Shown: positions 1-5,001 of the stretch, in pieces | How the letters are laid out: the number at the start of each line of letters is the position of its first letter | Position numbering within the stretch: the stretch's first letter is position 1 | From: Candidatus Omnitrophota bacterium | Lineage (GTDB): Bacteria; Ratteibacteria; UBA8468; MWAK01 | Assembly: GCA_018829455.1 (NCBI GenBank) | Contig: JAHJUB010000065.1 | Location: 1-6,342, forward strand | Length of the DNA: 6,342 nucleotides | Reading direction: 5' to 3' | Notes under the pieces: model-generated | What the model was told of the DNA's origin: nothing | Database searches by the model: none | What the model saw: only the letters and a program-made list of their open reading frames with translations | Position numbers and translations under genes: made by a program

Positions 1-120
1 CGCGCCTGAATCCTGGTTGAAATCCACATCCCTCCCGCGCCGTGAAAAGCTCAGCATGCAGCCGCTTTCTGTTGTCCTGGTAGAAATCAAGCCTTGTGCC
101 GATTTTTGACAATATGTCCG
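1..120. other. Left flank, no confident gene
   Basis: No gene is identified here. Two frames are open across the stretch. The plus-strand frame beginning at base 2 enters open from outside the window and stops at TGA 107-109; it could be the last 35 codons of an upstream gene and ends in the residues VEIKPCADF. The minus-strand frame is open from about 190 to the window edge and reads GTRLDFYQDNRKRLHAEL between about 100 and 47, but it has no ATG and no ribosome-binding site. Third-position GC is similar in both frames, so composition does not choose between them. Neither resembles FabG, FabD or PlsX, the proteins often encoded upstream of acpP. Confidence 0.3.
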
Positions 121-133
121 GTACTGTCAAAAA
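101..133. repeat. Paired insertion-sequence-end-like motifs facing each other
   Basis: TTTTTGACA (103-111) and TGTCAAAAA (125-133) form a perfect 9-bp inverted repeat around a 13-base centre. The left half, GATTTTTGACAATA (101-114), is repeated exactly and in the same orientation at 2021-2034. The right half (121-133, GTACTGTCAAAAA) is the inverted partner of 2023-2035 with one mismatch. The arrangement therefore looks like a right-end motif, five bases (116-120), then the left end of the element that follows. It could also be an operator-like palindrome unrelated to transposition. Confidence 0.45.
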
Positions 134-160
134 CAAAATGAAAGAAAATGATAAATAAAA

Positions 161-191
161 GATGTCATTCCCGCGTGTATTAAGCGGGAAT
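161..191. repeat. REP-like palindrome (ATTCCCGC type)
   Basis: ATTCCCGC (167-174) and GCGGGAAT (184-191) form a perfect 8-bp stem around a 9-base loop, preceded by GTC. From general knowledge, units reading GTCATTCCCGC...GCGGGAAT are common dispersed extragenic palindromes in bacterial genomes. It lies downstream of the transposase stop codon and has no T-run, so it does not look like an intrinsic terminator. Confidence 0.6.
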
Positions 192-238
192 CTGTTCCTT
201 GAAAACTTAAAAAACATCTGTTAACTTACATTGCTGTC

Positions 239-297
239 ATTGCGAGCCCGTCGGTAGGACAGGCGTCTCGCCTGTCCTGTAGTCAGGGCGCGGCAAT
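239..297. repeat. Three-tier REP-like palindrome
   Basis: Nested stems are visible: ATTGC (239-243) with GCAAT (293-297), GCCC (246-249) with GGGC (286-289), and a perfect 10-bp hairpin AGGACAGGCG (256-265) with CGCCTGTCCT (269-278) around a TCT loop. The outer GTCATTGCGAG...GGCAATCC frame is a common bacterial extragenic repeat; the inner GACAGGCG hairpin may be a second repeat nested in it. It lies just past the 3' end of the transposase gene. In a transcript leaving that gene it would be a strong structure, but no T-tract follows. Confidence 0.6.
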
Positions 298-313
298 CCC
301 CTTAATTAAAAGA

Positions 314-1777
314 TTAAGCCGGAATAGAATTACAAGCCAACTGAATAACTTTGGACCACTTATCCTGCAGTTTGGGGATGCCCTCCAGTTCTTTCAAGGG
401 GACCGGCACCTGATACCCCAGGGATGTATGCGGTCTTAAGAAGTTATAGTCGGTAACAAAGAGGGTGGTTAAAGCCATCGCGCCGGCGTCAGAGCCAAAT
501 CCGCAGGCAGCCCTGATGTGAAACTTGTAGGTTCGGTTGAGCCGTTCAATAATCTCCTTGAAGGGCCGGTATTCTTCCGACTCTGCATCCAGGTTCTGCA
601 GGCCAATTACCTTCTTATGGGAAAGATCGACCTCCCGGCTCTGGTTGATAAAGTGAATACCGGCCGGATAGGAAGGATTGCCATCGGTCACCATGGTTAT
701 TTCCTGTTCCGGGGAAGCGGTCCTGATCGCTTCTTCCATCGCCACGGTGGCCGGTAACGTCTCTCTGCTATCCGCCAGGTGATAAGCGGTGATCTTGCGT
801 CTGGAAGGCGAGAGGAAGAAAAAGACAAAGGCGTGTTCCCCAAGTATTTTAATATACGCTTCGTCCCCGACCTGGATATTATCTACGCTGCCTTTGTTAG
901 CCAGGTTGAAAGGATGCAGATAATAAGCGGCTGCCTCCGTGTAGTTTAAGACCGTCTGGTAGGAGAGCTTCAAAGCAAATATATTATTCAACGCAAAAGC
1001 GGTCTTCCGGGCCGACAGCCCCAGAGAGATGTGGAAGGCAAGCACCAAAGACAGCGTATTCAGAGAATTACGGATAGAAAAGAGGTCGCCTAAGGCGACC
1101 GGCCTTTCCGGTGCGCTGTGCAGTAGTTGCTCCCGGGTGAAGCGATACTCCCGATAGGAATACCGGAGTTTAAAGACAGAAGATTTAATCCGGACTAAGA
1201 CCTTTTCCCGGAAATTAAGTTTCTTCCTGGCCGCCAGATACGCCGGGCACTTGTCGTTACAGCACTTATAGACGGAAAAGAGTTTATTCTCTTTCCATAA
1301 GAACAGGGCTCCTTGACAATGAGGGCAGAAATATTTGGTCTTGCGGTGAAACCCGGGGTGCACCTGGGATAATTCACCGCAGACCTTACAGAGAATCTGG
1401 CTGCGTTTCACTCCGTCATTGAAGTAAAGATACTGCGCCGGAGCGGAACAAAACTTACAAATGCATTCTTTCGGGACCAGATTTCCAGACTTTCTGGGAT
1501 TGACCGGCGCCAGTTCTTTCCGGTGTTCTCTCCGGTATCGGCGCAAGAGTTCCTTCCAGTCTAACCTGGGAGGAACGTCCTTTGGCGCTTTTAACGGAGC
1601 CAGCGGGTCCACAAAGAATCTTCGGTAATTGGGGTGTTTCTCTTGGAAGTCATCTCTTGGTTTGACTTCCGGATTGCGGTCAGCCAGGATGTCGGAGAGT
1701 TCCTTGATAATCTCTTCAATTTCAACACGGGTAAACTTACGACAGATCCAGATTGCAATGCGGGCTATTTTCTTCAA
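314..1777 (-). CDS. DDE transposase with zinc-ribbon N-terminus
   Basis: A 487-residue transposase expected to cut and join element ends in the nucleoid. The N-terminal 100 residues are charged. A cysteine-rich region follows: C107/C110 with C130/C133, then C151/C154 with C172 or C173/C177, consistent with two zinc ribbons for end recognition. A helix-turn-helix-like stretch lies near 253-278 (GLSARKTAFALNN). The catalytic core shows the expected acidic triad: D305 in VGDEAYIK, D365 in VTDGNPSY, and E411 (or E408) in FKEIIERLNRTYK. DYNFLRPHTSLG (443-454) is typical of rve-like and IS6/IS240-like cores; the exact family is not settled. The start is TTG at 1777-1775, with AGGAGG at 1791-1786 and an 8-base spacer. 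There is no frameshift or internal stop, so the gene looks intact. It is transcribed divergently from acpP. Its leader may fold to hide the ribosome-binding site (see 1778-1845). Confidence 0.85.
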   Translation of the reverse strand: MKKIARIAIWICRKFTRVEIEEIIKELSDILADRNPEVKPRDDFQEKHPNYRRFFVDPLAPLKAPKDVPPRLDWKELLRRYRREHRKELAPVNPRKSGNLVPKECICKFCSAPAQYLYFNDGVKRSQILCKVCGELSQVHPGFHRKTKYFCPHCQGALFLWKENKLFSVYKCCNDKCPAYLAARKKLNFREKVLVRIKSSVFKLRYSYREYRFTREQLLHSAPERPVALGDLFSIRNSLNTLSLVLAFHISLGLSARKTAFALNNIFALKLSYQTVLNYTEAAAYYLHPFNLANKGSVDNIQVGDEAYIKILGEHAFVFFFLSPSRRKITAYHLADSRETLPATVAMEEAIRTASPEQEITMVTDGNPSYPAGIHFINQSREVDLSHKKVIGLQNLDAESEEYRPFKEIIERLNRTYKFHIRAACGFGSDAGAMALTTLFVTDYNFLRPHTSLGYQVPVPLKELEGIPKLQDKWSKVIQLACNSIPA

Positions 1778-1845
1778 TTGGCTTGCCTCCTTTTAGTTTG
1801 GTGCAGGTAAATATTTTACCTTAAAACAGAAGACAGGCAAGCCAA
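1778..1845 (-). promoter_or_regulatory. Possible ribosome-binding-site-sequestering leader structure
   Basis: TTGGCTTGCCT (1778-1788) and AGGCAAGCCAA (1835-1845) are a perfect 11-bp inverted repeat. In the minus-strand transcript the downstream arm covers half of the AGGAGG Shine-Dalgarno site and every base up to the TTG start. Nested almost concentrically inside is a 7-bp hairpin, AGGTAAA (1805-1811) with TTTACCT (1815-1821). A transcript beginning upstream of about 1845 would carry both arms and could close the start site. One beginning at the predicted promoter (+1 near 1806) would lack the upstream arm. IS10 and IS50 are known to limit transposase made from read-through transcripts in this way; applying it here is inference. 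Confidence 0.5.
1813..1840 (-). promoter_or_regulatory. Candidate transposase promoter
   Basis: Read on the minus strand, TTGCCT (1840-1835) and TAAAAT (1818-1813) sit 16 bases apart, which fits a moderate sigma-70 promoter (4/6 and 5/6 matches). Transcription would start near 1806, about 29 bases before the TTG start codon. The -10 element lies inside the small hairpin and the -35 inside the upstream arm of the larger repeat. Confidence 0.35.
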
Positions 1846-1894
1846 GAAATAGAATCCCTGACAAAAAATCAGGGTTAAAATAAAAAAGTTTTCG

Positions 1895-1964
1895 CCCTCC
1901 CCCTTGCTTGCTTTTCGCTTGAGCTCTTTCAAGGGGCTTGCGCTCAAGCAAGCAAGGGGGAGGG
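1895..1964. repeat. Long hairpin with perfect 17-bp arms
   Basis: CCCTCCCCCTTGCTTGC (1895-1911) is the exact reverse complement of GCAAGCAAGGGGGAGGG (1948-1964). Inside, TTGAGC (1919-1924) can pair with GCTCAA (1942-1947), leaving a 7-base bulge on one side. A small separate hairpin, CCCTGA (1856-1861) with TCAGGG (1869-1874), lies next to it. The structure sits in the gap between the divergent transposase and acpP genes. It has no following T-run and no coding support; it could be a palindromic mobile repeat, or it could stall transcription entering from either side. Confidence 0.65.
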
Positions 1965-2022
1965 AAACAAAAGAACGGAAAAGCCTTACTACGAAACACT
2001 TTACAAGAAAATTACTAAAAGA

Positions 2023-2035
2023 TTTTTGACAATAC
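2023..2035. repeat. Putative right terminal inverted repeat
   Basis: TTTTTGACAATAC pairs as an inverted repeat with 121-133, 12 of 13 bases. It ends 25 bp before the acpP start codon, so insertion would have replaced the native acpP upstream region. TTGACA (2026-2031) resembles a -35 box, but the bases 17 positions downstream are GGGAGG, so no outward promoter is supported. Confidence 0.45.
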
Positions 2036-2060
2036 GTTTACGAATTCAGGGAGGGAATCT

Positions 2061-2303
2061 ATGGAAAAAAACGAAGTCGAAAAAATCGTAAAGGAAGTTG
2101 TGGTGGAACAGTTAGGCGTTGATGCCGGAGAGGTTAACGATAAGGCATCTTTCGTGGATGACCTTGGCGCCGACAGCCTGGATACCGTGGAGTTGGTGAT
2201 GGCTTTTGAGGAAAAGTTCGGTTTGGAAATACCGGATGAGGCTGCGGAGAAGATTCTTTCCGTCGGAGACGCCGTCAATTACATCGCCGAGAAAAAAGCT
2301 TGA
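2061..2303 (+). CDS. acpP: Acyl carrier protein
   Basis: An 80-residue cytosolic carrier for growing acyl chains in type II fatty acid synthesis; family members are usually 75-85 residues. The phosphopantetheine attachment motif GADSLD is at 36-41, with Ser39 the modified residue. The protein is strongly acidic, with helix I (residues 3-17), the DSL-initiated recognition helix II, and a C-terminal EKILSVGDAVNYI helix, all typical of AcpP. The ATG start has GGAGG at 2050-2054 with a 6-base spacer. fabF follows 159 bp later, separated by an inverted-repeat element. No convincing promoter is visible in the 25 bp left between the putative insertion-sequence end and the start codon, or in the AT-rich DNA just before it, so what drives this essential gene is unclear. 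Confidence 0.96.
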   Translation: MEKNEVEKIVKEVVVEQLGVDAGEVNDKASFVDDLGADSLDTVELVMAFEEKFGLEIPDEAAEKILSVGDAVNYIAEKKA

Positions 2304-2330
2304 TAAAATCGTCCAGGATTTTTCTTTTTT

Positions 2331-2452
2331 GGACGCAGATATGCGCAGAAACAGCAAGATAATACTTAAAGATAATTTTTTAGAGTATTTCTTGGTAATT
2401 CTATAAAATAATTGTAATCTGTATCTGCGATTATCTGCGGTAATCTGCGTCC
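2331..2452. repeat. MITE-like element with CGCAGAT inverted ends
   Basis: GGACGCAGATATGCGCAGA (2331-2349) and TCTGCGGTAATCTGCGTCC (2434-2452) are 19-base terminal inverted repeats matching at about 16 positions. A further TCTGCG copy lies at 2424-2429. The 84 bases between are very AT-rich and carry no gene. Elements with CGCAGAT-type ends are, from memory, common dispersed repeats in many bacterial genomes. This one fills most of the acpP-fabF gap, ends 10 bp before the fabF start codon, and holds a candidate promoter. A weak hairpin (2311-2334) lies between the acpP stop and this element. Confidence 0.7.
2379..2407 (+). promoter_or_regulatory. Candidate promoter for fabF inside the repeat element
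   Basis: TTTAGA (2379-2384) and TATAAA (2402-2407) are exactly 17 bases apart (4/6 and 5/6 matches to sigma-70 boxes), in AT-rich DNA within the inverted-repeat element. The start would be near 2414, giving a leader of about 50 bases. Such matches arise easily in AT-rich DNA, so support is limited. Confidence 0.3.
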
Positions 2453-2462
2453 TATTAATTTA

Positions 2463-3710
2463 ATGAACGCAAAAAGAAGAGTAGTTATTACCGGTCTTGG
2501 TTTGATAACACCGGTGGGCTGCGGTTCCGCGGCGGCCTGGAAGGCAATTCAAGCAGGCAAAAGCGGTATTGCCGCCATCAAGGATTTTGATCCGGCGGCT
2601 TTTGATTCGCGGATAGCCGGGGAGATAAAGGATTTCACCACGCCGGATTTCCTGGATAGAAAAGAGGCGCGGCGTCTGGACCGTTTCGTCCAGTATGCGT
2701 TAGCGGCTGCCTGGGAGGCGGCGAAAGACGCCGGTCTGGCGCCGGATTCGATGCAGGCCTGCCGGTGCGGGGTGATTATCGGTTCCGGGATTGGCGGGTT
2801 AAGGGTGATTGAAACAGAATACCGGAATCTGCTCAATTCAGGCCCCAACCGGGTTTCACCGTTTCTGATTCCCATGCTCATCCCGGATATTGCGGCCGGA
2901 CGCGTCGCGATGCTCTTTAATTTCAAGGGTCCTAATTTTGCCACCGTATCCGCCTGTGCCTCTGGCGCCCACGCTATCGGCGTATCGGCGCGGGCTATCC
3001 AGCACGGAGAGATTGATTTGGCTATTGCCGGAGGAACCGAAGCCTGTATTACCCCGCTGGGACTGGCTGGATTTTGTAGTATGAAAGCGCTCTCTACGCG
3101 TAACGATGAACCGGAGAGGGCCAGCCGGCCTTTTGATCAGGAACGGAACGGTTTTGTGATGGCAGAAGGAGCCGGGATTTTTGTGCTGGAGGAGATGGAG
3201 CACGCGGTTAAGCGCGCCGCGAAAATATATGCGGAACTGGTCGGTTACGGCGCCAGCGCCGATGCTTACCACATTACCGCGCCTGACCCGGAGGGGGTCG
3301 GAATGGCCCTGGCTATGGAGGCGGCCCTGGAAGACGCCGGTCTGGCGCCCGAGGCGATTGATTACATTAACGCCCACGGCACTTCTACCGCCTGGAACGA
3401 CCTGGTTGAAACCAGGGCGGTTAAAAAAGTTTTTAAGGAAAAGGCGAATCAAATCCCGATGAGTTCCACCAAGTCAATGCTCGGACATATGTTAGGCGCG
3501 GCCGGCGCAGTGGAACTGGCGGTTTGCTGTCTGGCGATGAGAGACGGGATTGTGCCGCCGACTATCAACTACGAAAATCCCGACCCGGAGTGTGACCTGG
3601 ATTACGTTCCCAACAAGGCCCGGCCGGTTGCATTAAAAGCCGTGCTTTCCAACTCTTTCGGATTCGGGGGTCATAACGCCTGCCTGGTTATCAAAAAAAT
3701 GACACCCTAA
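2463..3710 (+). CDS. fabF: 3-oxoacyl-ACP synthase II (KAS II)
   Basis: This 415-residue cytosolic enzyme condenses malonyl-ACP with an acyl-ACP to extend fatty acids by two carbons, with loss of CO2. The length is normal for FabF. It begins with the thiolase-fold strand RRVVITGLGLITPVG. The active-site triad is complete: Cys165 in VSACASGAH, His305 in NAHGTST, and His342 in KSMLGHMLGAAG, with Lys337 also kept. The GFGG loop is at 400-403. The decarboxylating Cys-His-His set separates it from FabH-type (Cys-His-Asn) enzymes. The ATG is supported by the family N-terminus, yet the bases before it (CCTATTAATTTA) contain no Shine-Dalgarno site. The leader is almost entirely a MITE-like repeat. The acyl-CoA dehydrogenase follows after 31 bp. 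Confidence 0.95.
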   Translation: MNAKRRVVITGLGLITPVGCGSAAAWKAIQAGKSGIAAIKDFDPAAFDSRIAGEIKDFTTPDFLDRKEARRLDRFVQYALAAAWEAAKDAGLAPDSMQACRCGVIIGSGIGGLRVIETEYRNLLNSGPNRVSPFLIPMLIPDIAAGRVAMLFNFKGPNFATVSACASGAHAIGVSARAIQHGEIDLAIAGGTEACITPLGLAGFCSMKALSTRNDEPERASRPFDQERNGFVMAEGAGIFVLEEMEHAVKRAAKIYAELVGYGASADAYHITAPDPEGVGMALAMEAALEDAGLAPEAIDYINAHGTSTAWNDLVETRAVKKVFKEKANQIPMSSTKSMLGHMLGAAGAVELAVCCLAMRDGIVPPTINYENPDPECDLDYVPNKARPVALKAVLSNSFGFGGHNACLVIKKMTP

Positions 3711-3718
3711 AAAGGGTG
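3703..3718 (+). other. Small hairpin over the fabF stop codon
   Basis: CACCCT (3703-3708) and AGGGTG (3713-3718) form a perfect 6-bp stem with an AAAA loop, and the fabF stop codon (3708-3710) lies at the stem-loop boundary. No T-run follows, so a terminator is unlikely. It may stabilise or process the mRNA between the two genes, or be chance. Confidence 0.4.
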
Positions 3719-3741
3719 ACAATCATTGAAAGAAGAAAATT

Positions 3742-4908
3742 ATGGATTATCTTTTAACCGAAGAGCAGAAAATGATTCGCGATTTATGCCGGCAAATTGG
3801 CGAAGAGAAGATTAAATCGGTGCGCGCTCATTACGACGAAACGGAAGAGTTTCCCTGGGAAGTGGTAAAGGTTTTTGCCGAGAGCGATTTAATGGGTGTT
3901 TTTATACCTCAGGAATACGGCGGGATGGGGTTCGGAGTCATGGAACTTTCCATCGCCATTGAAGAACTTTCCCGTTTCTGCGGTGGTATCACTCTGGCGC
4001 TGGCCGGAACCGGACTGGGCACTTTTCCGATTATTCTTTTCGGCAGCGAGGAACAGAAGAAAACCTATCTGCCGCGGATTGCCAAAGGTGAATGGCTGGC
4101 TGCGTTTGCCATAACTGAGGCAAACGCCGGGAGCGATGCCGCCGGTATTGAGACCACCGCGGTTAAAGATGGTGATTCTTATATTCTCAACGGAACCAAG
4201 CAGTGGATTACCAACGGCGGAGAGGCGGAAGTTTATACGGTGATTGCGATGACCAATAAAGCTAAAGGCGCCCGGGGCGCCAGCGCTTTCATCGTCCGCA
4301 AGGGCACGCCGGGTTTTACTTTTGGGAAAAAAGAGCAGAAACTCGGTATTCGGGCTTCGGCCACCCGGGAACTGGTTTTTCAGGACTGCCGCATCCCCAA
4401 AGAGAACATGCTGGGAAGGGAAGGAATGGGTTTTATTGTTACGATGAAGACCTTTGATGCGTCCCGGCCCGGCGTAGCGGCTCAGGCCCTGGGAATTGCC
4501 CAGGGCGCTTTGGACGAGGCGATTGCCTATGTGCGGACCCGAATTCAGTTCGGCAAGCCGATTGCTTCTTTTCAGGCCGTGCAGCACATGCTGGCCGATA
4601 TGGCAACCCAGATTGAGGCGGCCCGCGCTCTGATTTACGCCACCAGCCGAATGTACGATGCCGGCGCCAAGGATACCAGTAAGGAATCCGCGATGAGCAA
4701 ACTGCTGGCCTCCGACGTTGCGATGAAGGTTACCACGGACGCGGTGCAGATTTTCGGCGGTTACGGGTACATGAAGGATTATCCGGTGGAGAAGATGATG
4801 CGCGACGCCAAAATTACCCAAATCTATGAGGGCACAAACCAGATTCAGCGCAACGTAATCGGTTTGAAACTGATTCAGGAAGCGGCCGGCCGGAAGAAAA
4901 AATTATAG
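3742..4908 (+). CDS. Acyl-CoA dehydrogenase (short/medium-chain type)
   Basis: A 388-residue FAD enzyme of the usual family length, expected to form the trans-2 double bond in an acyl-CoA and pass electrons to electron-transfer flavoprotein. The N-terminal helical domain (1-120) is followed by the FAD/substrate signature AFAITEANAGSD (121-132) and WITNG (155-159), then the C-terminal helical domain with RIQFGKPI (267-274) and QIFGGYGY (336-343). The catalytic base is Glu363 in QIYEGTNQIQR, the position used by butyryl- and medium-chain enzymes rather than the isovaleryl or long-chain position. The ATG follows a weak purine-rich site (GAAAGAAG, 3728-3735). It lies 31 bp after fabF, probably in the same transcript. 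No ETF or thiolase gene is visible. The substrate cannot be read from sequence; its place beside acpP-fabF suggests a fatty acyl chain, but that is inference. Confidence 0.92.
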   Translation: MDYLLTEEQKMIRDLCRQIGEEKIKSVRAHYDETEEFPWEVVKVFAESDLMGVFIPQEYGGMGFGVMELSIAIEELSRFCGGITLALAGTGLGTFPIILFGSEEQKKTYLPRIAKGEWLAAFAITEANAGSDAAGIETTAVKDGDSYILNGTKQWITNGGEAEVYTVIAMTNKAKGARGASAFIVRKGTPGFTFGKKEQKLGIRASATRELVFQDCRIPKENMLGREGMGFIVTMKTFDASRPGVAAQALGIAQGALDEAIAYVRTRIQFGKPIASFQAVQHMLADMATQIEAARALIYATSRMYDAGAKDTSKESAMSKLLASDVAMKVTTDAVQIFGGYGYMKDYPVEKMMRDAKITQIYEGTNQIQRNVIGLKLIQEAAGRKKKL

Positions 4909-4912
4909 TTTA

Positions 4913-4977
4913 GCAGAGCTAACGCTCTGCGGCTACAAGAGCAATAATTGGTTTGTAGCTGCAAAGCGAAGCTTTGC
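4913..4977. repeat. Three tandem hairpins from two inverted repeat units
   Basis: Three perfect 7-bp stems stand in a row: GCAGAGC (4913-4919) with GCTCTGC (4924-4930); GCTACAA (4932-4938) with TTGTAGC (4953-4959); and GCAAAGC (4961-4967) with GCTTTGC (4971-4977). The outer two are inverted copies of one unit reading TTGTAGC-Y-GCARAGC followed by its own reverse complement, so the whole is a head-to-head pair. It fills the gap between the acyl-CoA dehydrogenase stop and the pseudouridine synthase start. There is no T-run, so intrinsic termination is not shown, though such a structure could slow transcription or protect the mRNA end. Confidence 0.65.
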
Positions 4978-5001
4978 CTAATTTAGTGGGTGTTTGTATT
5001 G

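Larger units (their letters stand above)
121..2035 (-). mobile_element. Putative insertion sequence with one DDE transposase
   Basis: One transposase gene (314-1777, minus strand) lies between inverted repeats at 121-133 and 2023-2035. Read inward they are GTACTGTCAAAAA and GTATTGTCAAAAA, 12 of 13 matching. The element would be about 1.9 kb, with roughly 190 bp and 260 bp of non-coding DNA at its ends. No clear target-site duplication is visible outside the repeats: the left flank ends in GTCCG and the right flank begins GTTTA. The REP-like palindromes at 161-297 and the hairpin at 1895-1964 would lie inside the element, which is unusual, so the true ends may lie closer to the gene. The transposase is certain as a class; the boundaries are tentative. 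Confidence 0.5.

Noticed and set aside
101..114. The 14-bp direct repeat with 2021-2034 as a target-site duplication
   Set aside because: It is long for a target duplication, and most of it is also part of the inverted terminal repeat, so it is better read as repeated end motifs.
1793..1999. A 68-codon minus-strand frame upstream of the transposase gene
   Set aside because: It crosses the perfect 17-bp hairpin and its translation is low-complexity. The sequence is better explained as a palindrome and leader.
2026..2054. TTGACA before acpP as the -35 box of an acpP promoter
   Set aside because: At the right spacing the sequence is GGGAGG, part of the ribosome-binding site, so there is no -10 box.
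2856..3452. A 198-codon minus-strand frame inside fabF
   Set aside because: It is antisense to the full FabF catalytic core and has no family resemblance.
3703..3718. Intrinsic terminator after fabF
   Set aside because: The stem is only 6 bp and no T-run follows; the next gene starts 31 bp after fabF and probably shares its transcript.
3889..4821. A 310-codon minus-strand frame inside the acyl-CoA dehydrogenase gene
   Set aside because: It is antisense to a gene with complete family motifs and has no recognisable domain. It is a by-product of the codon usage on the other strand.
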